Source: Montifringilla adamsi
Lineage: Eukaryota; Chordata; Aves; Passeriformes; Passeridae
Reading direction: 5' to 3'
DNA length: 64,000 nucleotides
Assembly: GCA_017590115.1 (NCBI GenBank)
Contig: JAGGNK010007559.1
Coordinates: 5,726,020-5,790,019 of the forward strand
A program made the position numbers and the translations under genes. This document shows, one piece after another, positions 32,401-45,161 of this stretch. Positions within the stretch are counted from its first letter, which is position 1. Every line of letters starts with the position of its first letter. The notes under the pieces are model-generated. The model had not been told where the DNA came from and searched no databases. It was given only the letters and a program-made list of their open reading frames with translations.

Positions 32401-33598
32401 TTTCTGTTGGGTGCAGTAAGAATTTTCCGTGTTGTTTTACAAAAAACCACACGGATTAGATTTCAAGTCAGTACACGTAAGCATTGCTTTAGTAGCGCAA
32501 GAAACTTCAGTTTTCTTACCACAGCAAAAAAAAAAATTGAGGAAGGAGGAAGTCATGTCCAGTGTCAATGATCAAGGAATCCATTTAGAGCTGTTTACAA
32601 AGCACTCTTTTTTCTTATTTTTTTCTCACTTAAATGTTTTTCATTCTACTCTTTTATCAAGCACCACTGTAGCTACAGGACAGACCTGGCCCTTTCCAGC
32701 TCCTCTGGCCAAGGCAATGGGAAAGGGAGTCACAGAGCAACTGAAAGGCACTGGCACCCAGCCAGGGTCACTGGCTGGTCACTACAGCTCACAGCTCTCT
32801 CACAACCTTCCTGTGCACAGTGCACATCACTTGGAACAGTCATCAAGGCTTGATAAATTGCAATCTTTCATTAGTTCATTATCATATGTTCATTATGTTA
32901 TGGTGTTGGAGAAAAAAAATTTGTTTGCAATTCCCTTTAAAACAATCCATGTGGCTGTTGCAAGTGATCAAGCATTATTTTAAAAGCTTCCGCTTCCTCA
33001 TTCTTTTAGGTTTTATGTTAAATTAGAATCAGACTTAAGCACCCTATAAAAGAACCTGTCCTCCACAGGGAATTACCAAGACAGAGACACAAATTGTAAT
33101 GCAGAGAATAAAGAAATTACCCTCTTACCATATAAATTGGATTCGATAATCACAAATTTATCATGCAGAGTCAGAGATGTATCTTAGAATTTTAAAATAC
33201 CAAGATTCTTTAAAGTCCACAGAAGAACAGGAGAGAATGGAAATGCACATCATTAGTTTCTTTGTGTAACTCTCCCATGACATCTCCACATTGGTTTTCT
33301 CCTCAGCACTGAAGCAGTGTCTCAGTTTACCAAGGCAGCCTGCAGCTTTAAGTCTGGTCTCATCTAAATGCACCTGTCATATGCATTACTTTTGCCTCAG
33401 TGACTACATTTATTTTGCAATTACTCCATACTCAATGATAAATCAGAAATGAAGACAATGATCCTAGATAGAAACCCCTGTAAATGCAAAAATGTACAAA
33501 AGTCTGGTTGGTTTTAAATTCAGTTCCTCTCCTAACTATACAATAATATATTCTTGGAAGTTTCCTACTCTGTTGACTAATTAAACAAAACAAAACAA

Positions 33599-33601
<3 letters not shown>

Positions 33602-33633
<32 letters not shown>
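33602..33633. repeat. Run of 32 A
   Basis: An uninterrupted A32 follows aaacaaaacaaaacaaagc and precedes a CCAACCAAAC-rich stretch. It could be the tail of an old retroposed element, but nothing upstream is recognisable as one. Confidence 0.9.
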
Positions 33634-33635
<2 letters not shown>

Positions 33636-34140
33636 CAACCAAACAAAAAAACCAAACAAAAATCCCAAACACAGAAACCACACAAAGATGCTTAGCAATT
33701 ATAATCATCTCACTGAAGAAGTTTTCTGGATATTGTCTTGGATGAAGCTGTGAATGAAAGAGCTCAGGCAGAACCCAGGTCCTGATGCCAATTTCCCCAT
33801 AACACCTTCAAAGGCTGTCATGCAACACACCATCCCTGCCAGTGTGTTTTTTGCTTCTCAACCTGAACTGTTTCTCTTCTCATTCAAAATCCTCATCAAA
33901 ACAGCAAAAATTCTCATCAAAATATCATGTAGCAGTGGATCTCCATCTGCATCCTTTGTACCCCTGAGCACCATTTGGATGGTGGAAGAGGAAATAAAGG
34001 TCTGAAATGAAGCCCTCAAAATACACTAATAAAGAACAGGGTTGAAATGCTATTATTTACAGAAGAACCAGGGTAAAAATGTTTATATAACTTTACATAC
34101 ATATCTTTGCTGTTTACATTCTATTCATAAACCATTTCTA

Positions 34141-34170
34141 TGTATGTGTGTGTATATATATATATATATA
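34141..34170. repeat. TG/TA dinucleotide microsatellite
   Basis: A short TG stretch turns into about ten TA units. Confidence 0.9.
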
Positions 34171-37100
34171 CTTGATGTATATTTCACTTCAATAAATATT
34201 TTGCCACTAAAACCATAGATCTCAGCTCATGACAGGACTTTCAGGGCACAGGGTGCTTTACTCCTCCATCACACACAGCCAGTGAAACGTACCTCAGAGA
34301 TTTGGGATGTGTCATCACAGAGATAGTAAACACACTAGAGAACACAAAAAAACCCACAATTTTTCATTAAAGATAATGACTTTTTAATTCAGTGGGAATT
34401 AGATCAGACTGTAACTAGGAACCAAAGTTCACAAAACCACGAGTTGAACTAACCACACTGCTAGAGAACTCTCAGAAAATCCTCCTTTGCTGAAAAGTTG
34501 ATGTTTATGCATTCAAGTCGTCTACATGACTGAAGAGCATAAATTATTCCATTACACGTTGGCAGTAAATTTACACTTACTCAACTGGCTTCAGATCTGA
34601 TTGTTTCAGGTGGCAGAATAGGAAAAACTGACTAAATCTGAAAGATCTACCACCTGTTCACAAGCAATTTGCAACAGAAAGATGCCAAAGTTCTTTCATA
34701 TTTATCAGGAGCTGCTTGCTCAATTATTGATTGTGCATGACTGTAAGACAAAACCAGCTCGTGACCTGCCTGGATCACAACTGACAAATAATCAGACTCA
34801 CACCTATAAGTCACAGGGGAATTCAGGTGGATAAAATAAATAAACAGTCAATGCTGCAAGCCCTCCCACATAAATAAGCAACGGTTTTATTCTTGCAGTG
34901 GATTGAGCTGAGAATTTACCTCTTCTCACAATGAGGGAGCACTCAGGACAAGCAATGGTTTTGATTTCAGAGGAATTACTTTGTGGATAAGGATCTGGGG
35001 CAATGAACAAACCCTGAACATTGGGAACCACTGAGTAAAATCTGCCTGTCAAGTGCCTGAACGGAGCTGAACGGGGCTACCCAGCTTGGCTACCCAGCTT
35101 GGGTTTGTGACATCAAATATCCTTCATTCACAAATTCAAGTGAGTCTCATTCACACTGGCTCTGCCAGGTTTATCCAACAGGGAAAACCTGAATAGGCAA
35201 CAGCACGCCAATCAGTTATCTGTAGGACATACAGAGGTATCTGCAGGAAAAAAAACAAATGAATGCACAAGGGGAATACGGCCCAATTGCTGGAAGTTTT
35301 CCACATCTCAAATGTTCAAAATGTTAAGATGGAAAAATAAACATTTCCAAATTTAAAAAGTGTTTCAATTAAAATGGCTTGTGCACTTGATTGTGGAGGA
35401 ATCAGAACCCTAAAAATTCACCCAAATACATGAGAGAGACTCTGCTGTTTCTAAGACCATCACAACAGATATTCCATTTTTAGTGTTTGCCAGCTGGCTT
35501 ATACACTACATAATCTTCTAAGCTATTGGAGCATTTCTAATGGTTCAACATTCTTAAAATCAGATGAGGCTAATTATAATAAGACCTTAAGTTATAATTT
35601 AGCTGCAGAACAAGATGTTACCAAAAACTGGATATAAAAAGTCACTTAGATTTCTAGGCTCAGAAGGAAATTCTAATTAATTTTGATGGAAGTGTTCAGC
35701 AAGTAACATGAAAAGCAGCCATGGAGTTTAAAATATTAAACTAGTTATTCAAAAGGCTTCCATAATGTGTTTACTCACTGAAGAAATCAGAGCCCCTCAG
35801 AAAGATAAATAAGTAATTTTTATTTTAAGAAATTTGTGAAGGAAGTTTGAAAAATGAACACTGGTGGTAATTGCCTCTGGAGTTCCAGCCAGATGATTTA
35901 ATTTAGTTGGTTGGAGTGCCCTTAATTGCAGCTAATGCTTTCCAAAAAATAAAGGGTGAATTAAAACGGACACTTGTTCTTTCAAATGATGATTTCTCTT
36001 CTCTTTAAAATTCCAGTCAGCTTTACAAACGAATAAAAACGCAGACAGGGCAAAGGATAAGTCCTGCAGCACCCAAATGAAACTCACTTCCAGGACGTTT
36101 GCCATTTTGCTTGCAAGTGGCAGCAACAGCAGCGTTCCTGAGCGCTGCTGAAGAGGCAGAAAGCCTGTGCTTTAGTCCTCAGGAATGTGAGTTTTGCTGC
36201 ACACTGACAGCGCTTCCAACAGCAGGAGATAAGGAGAGCACTGCACGCAGCTTTGGAAGTTGTTCCTCAGCGGAGCCTCTCAAACCCTCCTGGCTCTGCA
36301 GGGATTAACTGAGAGCAGGTGCAAGGTAAAAATACTTGGGGAAATCACCTGCTGCCTGCAGGCCTGGCTCTGCACACGGTAATCCACCAAATTCCTGCTC
36401 AGCCTCTGGGCGCTCACAAACAGGTAATTAATTCTCTTTACACTTGTTCCACGTTCAGTATTAATCTATGGTACAGATTTTAAGGTAAAACAGGCTGCCA
36501 GCCTAATAAAGACTACATCAACAAAAGAAAACCCTATGTCAAAAAAGCATATCTTAAATATATAATTTCAAAAAAAAAGGTCTTTATGAAGCTACAGTGT
36601 TCGTTTGGCATTATTTTAAAGTCTTCCTCATGGCTTTGTCTACACATAGAGCCCATCACATGATTTCAAGTATTTTAGGCTACAAGCATTACAGTGCTGT
36701 TCAAAAAATTGTATTAATTTTGATAGATATATTTTATTTTTTAATTATTACAATGGCTGCAGATAAAGGGAGCTATTTCCATTCCAGCTTCAGTTGATTT
36801 ACGGACAGAACATATTCATACAGCAGTAGTAGCAAGTACAGACAAAAAGGAAAGAAAAAATGAACAGTTATATCACATGCTTTTGGTTTTGATGACAATC
36901 TATTTTACTGTGAAATCCCAATTTTGGGATGCATAGATGAGGGTGAATATGGACTGAAAATAAAAGGCATAAATTACAAAGTTTAATAATGTTACATCTT
37001 GGCCAGGCACCACTGCTTGCTCTTACATAAGGTCCCAGAACACATATTTAACACTTGTTCCAAGTATTAAGTGCCCTTTAAATCAGGAAAGAGAGTCTTT

Positions 37101-39914
37101 AGGACTAGGATCTCATAGGCAGCTCCTCCTCCATCAATCAGATCCTACTGATCTATTGGATAGCACAGGAAGTACATCTCCAAGTCTGAGGAAAATAAAT
37201 ACAACACGCTGGATCAACGCCAAGAGTGACCAGGGCTCAGAGGAGCGAGCAAACCCTTCAGCACACAGTGATCTGATGTTGTGTGGCAAGTCCAAGAGGA
37301 AAATAAAAATGAAAACAAAACATAAACACACACACCAAAAAGAAGATGTAACACTGAGAAATTCTGGAAAGCCTAAAACTTTTACACTGCTGCTATCATT
37401 CACTGCCACTGCCACCTTAACAGATGATGTATGGGATGGTAAATCACATTGGAAATGTGTTATAAAAACATCTTATTTGTGCTTTTATGGAAATTGTGTA
37501 TTTTGGAAATGTGTCATTCTACCTCAAGCCAAAATACAATTAGTAAAGTTGAAAGTTATATTGCAGCTCTTTCTAAAGAAATAAAGTTCAATATTCAGAG
37601 TATGGACAGCTTGCAGAAAGTGTAGAAAGCTACATGGACAGCTTTGCAGAAAGTGGGCACGTTTCCTCTTCCTCACCTCTACAGCTGCAATTCTGATTTA
37701 GGAATAAAAGTAAGAAAATTATATTTTAAATAATTGTGGGAAAGAATCACCCAATTTCCAGTGCTGTTCCAATATGCACCTATGGCAACGATCCACTTTC
37801 CCAAAAGTATTCATTGCCTCTTTTTTTTTTTTTAAATCTTTTTCCTCCACAGGCAGCAATTTACACACAGCTTTCAAACTGCTGGAAAATCTTAAAACAA
37901 ACATCTGCACAGCCTGCAAATTGAGAACATCTTCAGTGAAATGGAACAAGAATACAGTCTGGATGTAAAACCAGTTTTTAAACGTAAATGACAAGGTCAG
38001 AGTCATTTACTAAAATGATCTGTTTAATCATCTTCTCAAAGCACTTAACATTTTGTTTAACTTACAGAAGATAAAAAATAATCCAGGCAGGAAAAAAAAA
38101 TGTTGTGTATTGGTTTAGAAGAGCCTGAGTGTGAGCAGGATTGCTGGATAATCTCTAAATAGGAAATCTGACTTCATTCAGCTGGACACAGAAAGCAAAG
38201 AATTAAAAACTCCATTAACAAGAGTGCATGAGAGAAAACATGAAAGACATCTTTAAGTCTTTATTTTGGTAGCATTTGAGAATATCTGTGTCCCATATGG
38301 TGCATCAATAACAGACACATTTCTGGTGAGTCAGGTGATGCTACTTCCTGGAAATCACCTCAGCCTCATAAAACATCAGTTCGTTATTTTAGGTGTAAAT
38401 AATCAGTAGCACAGTGGCATAAAGTTTAGCAGAATTATTTACTACAGATAATTAATTTTCCCAGCACTTCCAGATTCTCCAAATTTCACAGTTTCAGATG
38501 GTTCCTCAAGAACACAGACACCATGGATCTGCTCAGGTTTGTAGAAAGACTAAAAGAAGAGCAAGCAAAGCTGGGCCTTAAGGGTAGCAAGGAGACTCTG
38601 ATAAAGCAAACCTAGATCTTTCAAGTCACTGACATTTCTGCTCTGTTTTAGAATTTCAAGCAAGAAGATAGAAATGTCAGATCAAATAATACAAAGTTGA
38701 CTAACTTGATTTTGCACCCTGTTGTCATAGGTGTCAGTAGTTGATTATCAGGCAAAATTTATAAATAGCAAGCACTCTCCTGAGAAATTATTTCTCTCAA
38801 CTGTAGATTTGCCTATGCAAGGACAGGAGAACCTGTGAGGACATGGATGGCAGTGTGAAAATCCACTGTCTTGTAACCAGCTGGTTTTAACTCACCACTG
38901 CCTGGAGGTTTTAATTCACTTCATGTATTTCTCCCCAGAGCCAGAAAATATAAACTGGCATGTACCTAAAGGGAAAGACATTGTGTCTGAAGCAAGGGTG
39001 GATTCTAACTTTTATTCTCAAAATCAGAGAAGTCTCCCATTAAACACAGAGAGGCCAATCCTTTAAAGGCCTCTGTGAACTCGCCAGTGGCCAAAGGCTC
39101 TGTTTGTATTTCTTGCTGAGAAAAGACAAACTGGGGACAGCAGTGGCCAGGGCAGCTGCCCATGGGATGTTCCTGCTCACACAGAGGGAGCAGGCTGAGA
39201 GGAATGGGCTTTGGAAGGAAAATACCAACACAGCTCCACCACAGCAGCCTCAGATGGGCAGTTCTAATGCTGGAAATTCCAGTGCCCAGGAAAACAAGGC
39301 TCTGGGGAAGCAGTGAAGTGGATTGGTGAAGCTCATTTAAATTTGGGAGATTATACGATACACGAGTTTGAAATTTTTTAAAAAAACAACCAAATGCAAA
39401 CAAAAATTCCCATCACTTCCTTATTTACTTGCAGCCAGACTGAAACAAACTTTACATGAAGACAAAGGAAGAAATTGCTCTAAGGAACTCCACACCACTG
39501 AGCTCCTGAGAGACCCAAGCAGGGGACAGAATTTTTTAAGCCTTTATTCAGGTAATTTGTAACTAGTCTGATTACCATTTCCTTTCTGGATAAGAGCTCT
39601 GAAAAGAAGGATGTAGTGCCAATTCAAGACATCCCTGCCAGCTGGATTTTGCCAGAATAGCACTGAAGCACTAATTTCCTGGGAAACCAATTTATGAAAA
39701 GCATAAAACATTTCATATCCTAAACAAACACTAAAATGAAACAGTAACTTAATGACTTGTTAATTACAGTCCTGAACGTTTATTTTTGTTTTAAAGCTTA
39801 GAAATCATAAACAAAGAATGGAAAAAAATTAAATCTGAGAGCTGTTTGTGCAAACACATCAGATTGTATTAAGCAACAGAAATGGCATTAACGACACAGC
39901 TGAATGTCTGCTAC

Positions 39915-39916
39915 TC

Positions 39917-39947
<31 letters not shown>

Positions 39948-39955
39948 TTATATAC
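39915..39955. repeat. TA/TG compound microsatellite
   Basis: About seven TA units are followed by about eight TG units. The array is likely polymorphic. Confidence 0.9.
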
Positions 39956-41829
39956 AAATATACGTACTTGTGGAAAACAGATACAACACATGGAACTGTT
40001 TCAGCAGCAACAGCCTCCTTTAGGGTTTGATCTTGCACTCACAGAGGTAAGTAGTGAGCCCCCATTTACTTCAGTTGTGCACCATCAGGAATTTAATAAC
40101 TCAACTACTGTAACCCATTTATTTAAGACTTCCAAATGCATTAGTCAGCACAGACAGCTTAAAAGTGAAAGGGAAGTAGAAATTAAAATCCAAACTCATA
40201 GTCTGTTCAGTGGAAACACACTTTGATGGAGAACCTGGAGTCCTATCTGTTGCCACAGCTGGAGGCTGCAGGGGAAGCCCCAGCAAGTTTTGTCTTTAGC
40301 ATCTCATTGTTCAGCATTTTGCATATGGAACAGAAAAATGCAACCAGAACATGGTGCACAATAGATTTGTATTTAAAACAGACTGGGGCACCCAGGATAC
40401 ACAAGATAAACATCTCCAACTCCATGGTGTCCAACCTTTTACCAAAAGGCAACTTGCTTGTCTTTACATTAAACCTTTTCCCCCTTCTCTAAGCTTTCAT
40501 CACATAACTTCTTCCCTTCATGGTTATTTTTCCCCTTTCTGCACCTCCCTTTTTGGGTCAGTTACGTAAGATTGTGTACAGTCCTGTTTGCAATATTTCA
40601 TTAAAATCTGGGTGCAGTAAGAGCAATAAACACAGGCAAGGGCTTCCCCTGCTGTGGCTGGGCGTTCAGAGCAGAGTGCAGGGTTCAAAGGCGGTGCTTT
40701 CAAAAAAATTCTATTAATAGCAAGCAGCTGTCAAATATTCTAGGAAAAAAACACCCAAAACACTGCTTCCATCATATGTTAATACTAAAAATGATACAGC
40801 AGGGAAGTAAAGAAAGTTTATGTTGTGACTTTTGATTTATGTGATAATTGCAGTGATTGACAAGAGTCTGAAAAACAAGGAGGAAGCTATGGAAGTTTAT
40901 AATGCACTGACATTTGCAGGCAAGGATAACTGTCATAATTGTCAGAACTTTAACAATTATTTAACTTTTTGGCTCCTTCAATAATGAGATCTCTTCTACT
41001 TTCTGATATTTAGTTATCAAAACTCCATTATCTGTCCTTCCTAGGCCAACATACAATAAAAGCATTCACAATGAGTCACCTTTTAAAATGTGATCAAAAT
41101 AAAAAAAAATAAATCGCTGACATTTCAGCGATAAGGTGGGCTGAGCATCAGAAATGCTTATGGAAATAGAGCAAAACCTCAAAAATTTCAGAGCTCAAAT
41201 TTCCACCCCTCTTCACATGGGCATAAATCCTGGGGCAGAGCAGCAGGAACTATGCAGAGACCAAAGCAGAATTTTCTTCAACAAATCTAGGTTTGAATTT
41301 CTCCAAAGCTTGACCTATTTTTTGTTTTGTTCATCCCTCACTTACAATAAAAATCCAGGAAGCTTAGAGAATCCTTAAAATAGTTACAGTTTTTCAATAA
41401 CAAAGCAGGCAGAGCAGCACTCCAGAGGGCATTTCCCTGTTAAAAACTTCTTTATGTACAGCAAAGATGAACTTAACTCTTCTACCTTCAAACTGAGCCC
41501 TTCAAAGTTTGGTAAATATAACAGAACAATTGTTAAAGACTGAAAGATTATAAATGCAGGGGGAAAAAAAGAGAAACACATATGCCAATTTAGTGCAGAA
41601 CTGTAAAGCAATACCCAAAGCAAGCTCCCACAACATCCTGGCTACAGAGAAAATAATGAATTAGATGATCTTTAGAGCAAAAAAATCCTATTAATTTAGA
41701 GATCATGCTACAAAAGAGTGAGTATTTGAGATTAGCCATGGTTAAGGAGACCACAGCTCACAAATCAGATGTAAGAAATTGCATTCACACAAGCCATGAA
41801 CTGATAATCACAAAGCAAAACTAGCGGAG

Positions 41830-42221
41830 TGTAGCCATGATATTTTCTGAAAAATCCTTTTGCCAGGCTTTTTCTCCTGAGAAGCTGAGGAGCCTCAGGA
41901 AAGAAATGCAAACAATAATTATCTGCTGCTGTGGAATGCAGCAGGTGCAGCTGTGTTTGGTGCAGGTTGGTTGTTTCTAATTAATGGCCAATCACAATCA
42001 GCTGGCTCGGACTCTCTGGGAGTCACGAGCTTTTGTTATCATTCCTCTCCTGTCCCTTTCTTGCCTTCTGATGGATCCTTTTCTCTCTATTCTTTTAGTA
42101 TAATTTCAATATAGCATTATAATATAATATATATTATAATATAATAAAACAGCCTTCTGAAACACAGAGTCCAGATTCTTGTCTCTTCCCTCGTCCTGGC
42201 ACCCTCGAACACAACCATACA
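41830..42221 (+). mobile_element. Solo LTR of an endogenous retrovirus (392 bp)
   Basis: It starts TGTAGCCATGATATTTTCTG and ends CCATACA. AATAAA at 42143-42148 follows an AT-rich palindromic tract (about 42110-42145). The U5 starts cagccttctga. GGAG occurs on both sides (41826-41829 and 42222-42225), a short possible target duplication. The start and U5 match the minus-strand element at 60365-60779, so the two are copies of one family in opposite orientation. Confidence 0.85.
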
Positions 42222-42225
42222 GGAG

Positions 42226-44930
42226 CACAGTAAAGAAACAGAAAATAAAGCATTTCCATGCACTCCCTGCTAATAAAAGACCCTTCTCACCAAATATTTC
42301 ATCCCATGTGTCAGAAACTACCAGGATCTGGGACCTTGGGAGAAGGATCTCAGCACGACACAGAGCTTACACCACTGGGCTCATTATCTGAATTTTCACT
42401 TTGGTAGGGGAAAAAAAGATAATTGGGAAGTCATTCCTACTAATATGTGCAGGGAAACAACATCAGAGAAAGAGTTTTCCTCCTCCACAAAAAGGGGAAA
42501 ATAACCCAGTCTTAAAATGTGCATAAGCAAAGAGAAGGGGAAGGATGCAAAGCCTGGGATAAGGCCAGATGGCATTTCCCCAGCCAAAACATCATTATTC
42601 TTCCATTAGTATAATAAAGACATAACATTCTAAACCAGAACTTGACCTGAGTGCACAATTCAGATTTAAAGTTTGAAAATTCAGGTAGAGGCTCAGGCTG
42701 TTGCTTTGAGAATTACTGTTTTCATACCATAGGGGTTGGTGTTGCTGTTTTGTGAGGGTTTTTTACATGAAAAATTAAGCATCAAATCAGTTTGAAATTA
42801 TTTTTGATTCCTACTTTGGTTTAAAACAACAAAATGAAAAACAGCAGCAACACAGAGCTTGTGTTAAGGAAAGAAAAAGTGTTTTGACAAATAGTACCCA
42901 CTATTTCAGGCAGGAAATGGGATTTGCATAAATTCTATTATATTTTTAATATGTGAGGGTTTATCTTGCTTAACAACCTCCACAGGTACATAAATTAAAT
43001 TATAGAATTTGCTGCATGTGTTATTAAATGAAAGTCTGAAATTGCACTGAGAAGATTTACAGCTTTATCTGGTGAGATTTAGGAAAAACACAGAATAATT
43101 CCTATAGCAGAAGGGTACGAGGCAGCTCCATGAGAAGAAATTATAGCCTTATTTCCTTCCAGGTGGCAATTCCTTCCCACGAGTCCAAAAATAGTTCATT
43201 TTGCCAAAGTCCCTGTAGGTGCAAGGTTGTGCCAAGATGTTACAAGAGGTTTTGGGAAGCCAGAATTGCCTTTGTGGTTCAGATGAGCAGCCAGGTCAGG
43301 GCTGAATATAAAACACTCACCCACCTTTAAAGCTTGTACTGCCTGTCTACTTCATGCCTGAAGCATCACTGATTACAAGTTCTCTTTCCTAATAATTTAA
43401 ATCTAAATCAATCATATTTAAATTATTGTTACATTCTGTTGATTTTTTATCTATTTAAGATCAAGTCTCATTAAGCCAATAAGAATATTAATTAGCTAGG
43501 AGCATATGGCATCATATGTTCATTATTCAGGTGTGTCATAACAACACCCTATCAATATAATCATGGAGATTATCCATGTCCCTTTTATTTGAATTTTTCA
43601 TTTAACATCAAGTATTCTCTGTAATTAAGAAAATTGTTTATTTTTTGTTCAGAAAACCAGTGCTGAACATCCCTAGCCCTACAAAAATGGTAATTCATTT
43701 ATTGCTGATTTGCTGGCTTTCCCCCCATTTGTCCTTGGCCAGATTTACTCATTTATGAAACGCTGTTCGTAAAAAAATACAAATCAGCTAAATCAGATTT
43801 TTTTTAGGTTCTCTCTTGATTAAATACTTCCTGCAATATATTAGTGACAACTTCTAGACCTCACATAATTCTGAATTTTTTTTAAAGCAACAAACTTGCA
43901 GAATATTCCACCAGCAAAGAGCAGATTCTTCCTGGAAAAGGCATTTATGGAGGTACCATTTCTGCAAAGCCTTCAACAGTTAAAATGACAGACAAAAAGA
44001 AAAAATCAGCAAACTCCTGCAATAATCTCTTTCCAACATCACACAATGCCAAAGCTCCTTTATCCTTGGCTACGAAATCTTTGAGGTCAGGATTGTTATT
44101 TTCATTTTGGCACAAAGGTCTTACAGAACTACAGACTTTTGCAAGTTGGGATATATTAAAAGACAACATGTAATCATGCTTTCTCAATTTCACCTGGAAT
44201 TTAAAAATGCATATTTTCTGTGCTTGAAATCTTGAGCCTTCTGCCTTTAGCTCCAAGTATCTCTAAAGTATAATAAGTCCCACTGGTCTAATTTCAGGTT
44301 ACCAGCTCATTGGTTCCTGTTAACAAGACAATTTTCCCAAGCATTTTTCAAATCTACTCATTTAATAGCATTATCATTGTCTTCCAACTGTGTTAATGGA
44401 CTCCACAAAAATAGACCTTTGTAATGAATATGCCTGCTCTCACCTCAGCTTTTAAACTCTTTGAAGAATTAGGTCCTTAGAGCTGAAAATGTAATTCATA
44501 TGTTAAATTCTGCTCCCACTGAAGCAAAAGTCCTGTTGGCCTCTGTATCTGTCCAATGTAATCAAGAGTAAGAACTTCATTATGACCCAAACCTGAGCTT
44601 TATCCCACATTTCTGACATAAAGAGCATAGAACCTTCCTTCTGCTCAATTCACAACCCTGTCTTTGCATTCCACCAGTACAACAAACCCTGAGAGACCTC
44701 CCCAGCTCACTCGTTTACACCAATTCTCCTCAAAAGTCAAAAGGGAAATATGTGCTCTTTCTTGTCTGCATGCTACTTCTAAATCAATCCCTCAGATACC
44801 CAAATAAGTTAATTGCTATTTCATCAAAGGACAAAAAGAAAAGAGTTACTGGCCACTCATGACACATCTTCAGGTAAAGTAATCTCCTGAATGTTTCATG
44901 CAATTATAATTCATATACTACAGTGATTTT
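42226..44930. other. Intergenic sequence
   Basis: I see no gene, repeat array or LTR here. The sequence is AT-rich throughout. Confidence 0.6.
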
Positions 44931-45161
44931 TGAGGAAAAGTCTGAATATTCGATATAACTCTACAGAGCAACAACAAAACATAATCAAATAGATATGGTA
45001 TTGAACAGCCAGACTTGTGTTTTAATGAAATCAATGCAATTGATCCAGTGAGGAAAAGTCTGAATATTCAATATAACTCTATAGAGCAACAACATAATCA
45101 AATAGATATGGTACTGAACAGCCAGACTTGTGTTTTAATGAAATCAATGCAATTGATCCAG
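44931..45161. repeat. Tandem two-copy duplication, 118 and 113 bp
   Basis: Copies at 44931-45048 and 45049-45161 begin tgaggaaaagtctgaatatt and end caattgatccag. The second lacks five bases in the cacaaaacat region and differs at a few sites. The copies abut without a spacer. Confidence 0.95.

Larger units (their letters stand above)
29456..41829. other. Long intergenic stretch without recognised genes
   Basis: I examined about 12.4 kb and found only simple sequence: T16 at 30474-30489, A32 at 33602-33633, alternating TG/TA at 34141-34170, a 13-base direct repeat (ggctacccagctt) at about 35075-35102, and TA/TG at 39915-39955. The longest open frame (184 codons, 32429-32983, +) has no recognisable domain, and overlapping frames are also open. 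A T-rich minus-strand frame at 33432-33698 encodes mostly Phe from the A run. Confidence 0.6.

Noticed and set aside
32429..32983. 184-codon open frame, the longest in the window
   Set aside because: It has low-complexity Lys- and Phe-rich parts from A/T runs, no recognisable family and no gene structure. It is compatible with chance in 64 kb.
33432..33698. 88-codon minus-strand frame rich in Phe and Leu, resembling a membrane protein
   Set aside because: The hydrophobic residues are the translation of the A32 run and neighbouring A-rich sequence.
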